Assembly (NCBI GenBank): GCA_943329165.2
Contig: CALQCV020000023.1
Coordinates: 1 to 13,870, forward strand
DNA from: Candidatus Nitrotoga sp. CP45
GTDB lineage: Bacteria; Bacteroidota; Bacteroidia; Flavobacteriales; Flavobacteriaceae
Reading direction: 5' to 3'
DNA length: 13,870 bases
Positions within the stretch are counted from its first letter, which is position 1. The number at the start of each line of letters is the position of its first letter. Position numbers and translations under genes: made by a program. Under the pieces are notes generated by a model. That model ran no database searches, was not told the DNA's origin, and saw only the letters and a list, made by a program, of their open reading frames with translations. Of this stretch, positions 13,038 through 13,870 are shown piece after piece.

Positions 13038-13325
13038 TTAAATAACAAACACATTCATTGCAATAGCCAATATGCTTAGCAAAACACTGAAAATGGTCAT
13101 ATTAAAAACCGTTTTTGGGGTTAACTGTGCTAAAATTCCAACATTTACAATGGTACAGGTAACAACTACGAATCCTAACTGGAGCATTTGTGCAAAAGAG
13201 TTTCCGTTTTCTAAGATATACATTGCAGCGATCCCACCCAAACAGCTTTGCCCAATAATGACTAAGGCTGCAAACCCAATATAACTTTGTTGAAAATCTC
13301 CAAGTGTTTTTCGATATAGTGTCAT
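13038..13325 (-). CDS. Small three-helix membrane protein of unknown function
   Basis: I do not recognise a named family. The 95-residue reading (MTLYRKTLGDFQQSYIGF...) has three hydrophobic segments at about 15-37, 47-68 and 73-94, with a short charged N-terminus and almost no soluble part. An in-frame ATG 18 codons upstream (13379) is possible, but the added MDAQPINFTLLIHKNHRI does not look like a membrane-protein start, and the internal ATG sits just before the first helix. It is convergent with the phosphopantetheinyl transferase gene and divergent from the GGGP synthase gene. No promoter box of good quality was found. It could be involved in the cell envelope or lipid synthesis by neighbourhood, but this is speculation. 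Confidence 0.7.
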   Translation of the reverse strand: MTLYRKTLGDFQQSYIGFAALVIIGQSCLGGIAAMYILENGNSFAQMLQLGFVVVTCTIVNVGILAQLTPKTVFNMTIFSVLLSILAIAMNVFVI

Positions 13326-13466
13326 GATACGATGATTTTTATGAATTAATAGAGTAAAATTAATAGGTTGAGCATCCATAAAAAATGATATGAATCATGT
13401 TTTGTAAAATTTTCTGTATTTTAAAAAAGGGTTACATTTACAATTCTTAAACGAAAAACAAAGCAC

Positions 13467-13870
13467 ATGTTATATGAGCAAATTTTATCGGCCAAAAAAG
13501 AACGCAAAAAACTTCTGGCTATTTTAATTGATCCGGATAAAGTTGCTGTGGAAAGGATTTCGGTTTTGACAGAAAAAATAAAGCAATCACCGGCAACGCA
13601 TATTTTTGTTGGTGGAAGTTCGTTTGAGGGCCATCATTTGGATGAAATTATTATTGAAATAAAATCAAAAATTAATTTACCGATTCTACTTTTCCCCGGA
13701 AATCCCGCTCAAATTTCAGCAGAAGCGGATTGCATTTTATTCTTAATGCTGCTTTCGGGAAGAAATCCAGATTATTTGGTGGAGCATCAAATTAATGCGG
13801 TTCCTATTTTGGAAAAAACCAAGTTGGAAATTATTTCTACAGGTTATATTTTAATAGAAAGCGGAAGCGA
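13467..13870 (+). CDS. Geranylgeranylglyceryl-phosphate synthase family (GGGPS/PcrB-like), 5' part
   Basis: The gene runs off the window edge after about 134 codons. The TIM-barrel prenyltransferase signatures are clear: LLAILIDPDKV (17-27) with the Mg2+-binding aspartate, THIFVGGSSFEG (45-56), LPILLFPGNPAQIS with the phosphate-binding Gly-Asn, FLMLLSGRNPDYL, and STGYILIESGS. The enzyme joins geranylgeranyl (or a related prenyl) diphosphate to sn-glycerol-1-phosphate, forming the ether-lipid precursor of archaeal membranes. Bacteroidota carry group II enzymes, and the F. johnsoniae protein has been studied biochemically. What the bacterium makes from the product is unclear. The ATG at 13467 fits the family start (MLYEQILSAKK) and has an A-rich upstream region. 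The residues that set chain length lie partly beyond the edge. Confidence 0.93.
   Translation, partial: MLYEQILSAKKERKKLLAILIDPDKVAVERISVLTEKIKQSPATHIFVGGSSFEGHHLDEIIIEIKSKINLPILLFPGNPAQISAEADCILFLMLLSGRNPDYLVEHQINAVPILEKTKLEIISTGYILIESGS

Noticed and set aside
13326..13379. Longer start for the small membrane protein
   Set aside because: The added 18 residues are not typical for a membrane-protein start, and the internal ATG is positioned just before the first helix. Not fully excluded.
13433..13440. TACATTTA as -7 box for the GGGP synthase gene
   Set aside because: It differs from TAnnTTTG at the conserved final G and no TTG lies at a proper distance.

Overview
This is an AT-rich chromosomal window from a member of the Bacteroidota, most likely Flavobacterium or a close relative. 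Four things point there. The gliding-motility genes gldE and gldD lie behind mutY and ssb, as in Flavobacterium johnsoniae. Several promoters carry the Bacteroidota -7 box TAnnTTTG, and one has TTG-N19-TAnnTTTG. Start codons are preceded by A-rich sequence rather than Shine-Dalgarno motifs. A bacterial geranylgeranylglyceryl-phosphate synthase is present.

Layout: (1) Minus strand, 1-830: an HU-type DNA-binding protein, a 30-residue arginine/lysine-rich AURKAIP1/COX24-like (mS38-type) protein, and the start of RNase E/G. (2) Plus strand, 860-4381: mutY, ssb, gldE and gldD, with gldE and gldD 6 bp apart. (3) 4427-6050: a minus-strand HMA-domain lipoprotein with an unusual Cys-x3-Cys motif and a divergent EamA transporter, both bounded by bidirectional terminators. 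(4) 6067-9464, minus strand: two secreted M16 peptidase-family proteins, one with the zinc site and one with the Arg/Tyr site plus an extra C-terminal domain. (5) 9616-10488: rplU-rpmA with a textbook promoter and a strong terminator. The bL21 protein has a long Ala/Lys/Glu tail. (6) 10489-10802: a gene-free stretch of short palindromes, including a decayed second copy of the rpmA terminator. (7) 10879-12195, minus strand: ahcY. (8) 12332-13870: a phosphopantetheinyl transferase with a low-complexity insert, a small three-helix membrane protein on the minus strand, and a truncated GGGP synthase gene.

Most of the window is conserved core genome: DNA repair and binding, ribosome, methyl cycle, and motility. 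I see no defence system, prophage, insertion sequence, CRISPR array, tRNA or rRNA. The less ordinary content is the complementary M16 pair with its fused C-terminal domain, the Cys-x3-Cys metal-binding lipoprotein, the micro-protein next to HU, the bL21 tail, and several families of short degenerate repeats in gaps between genes and once inside a gene.
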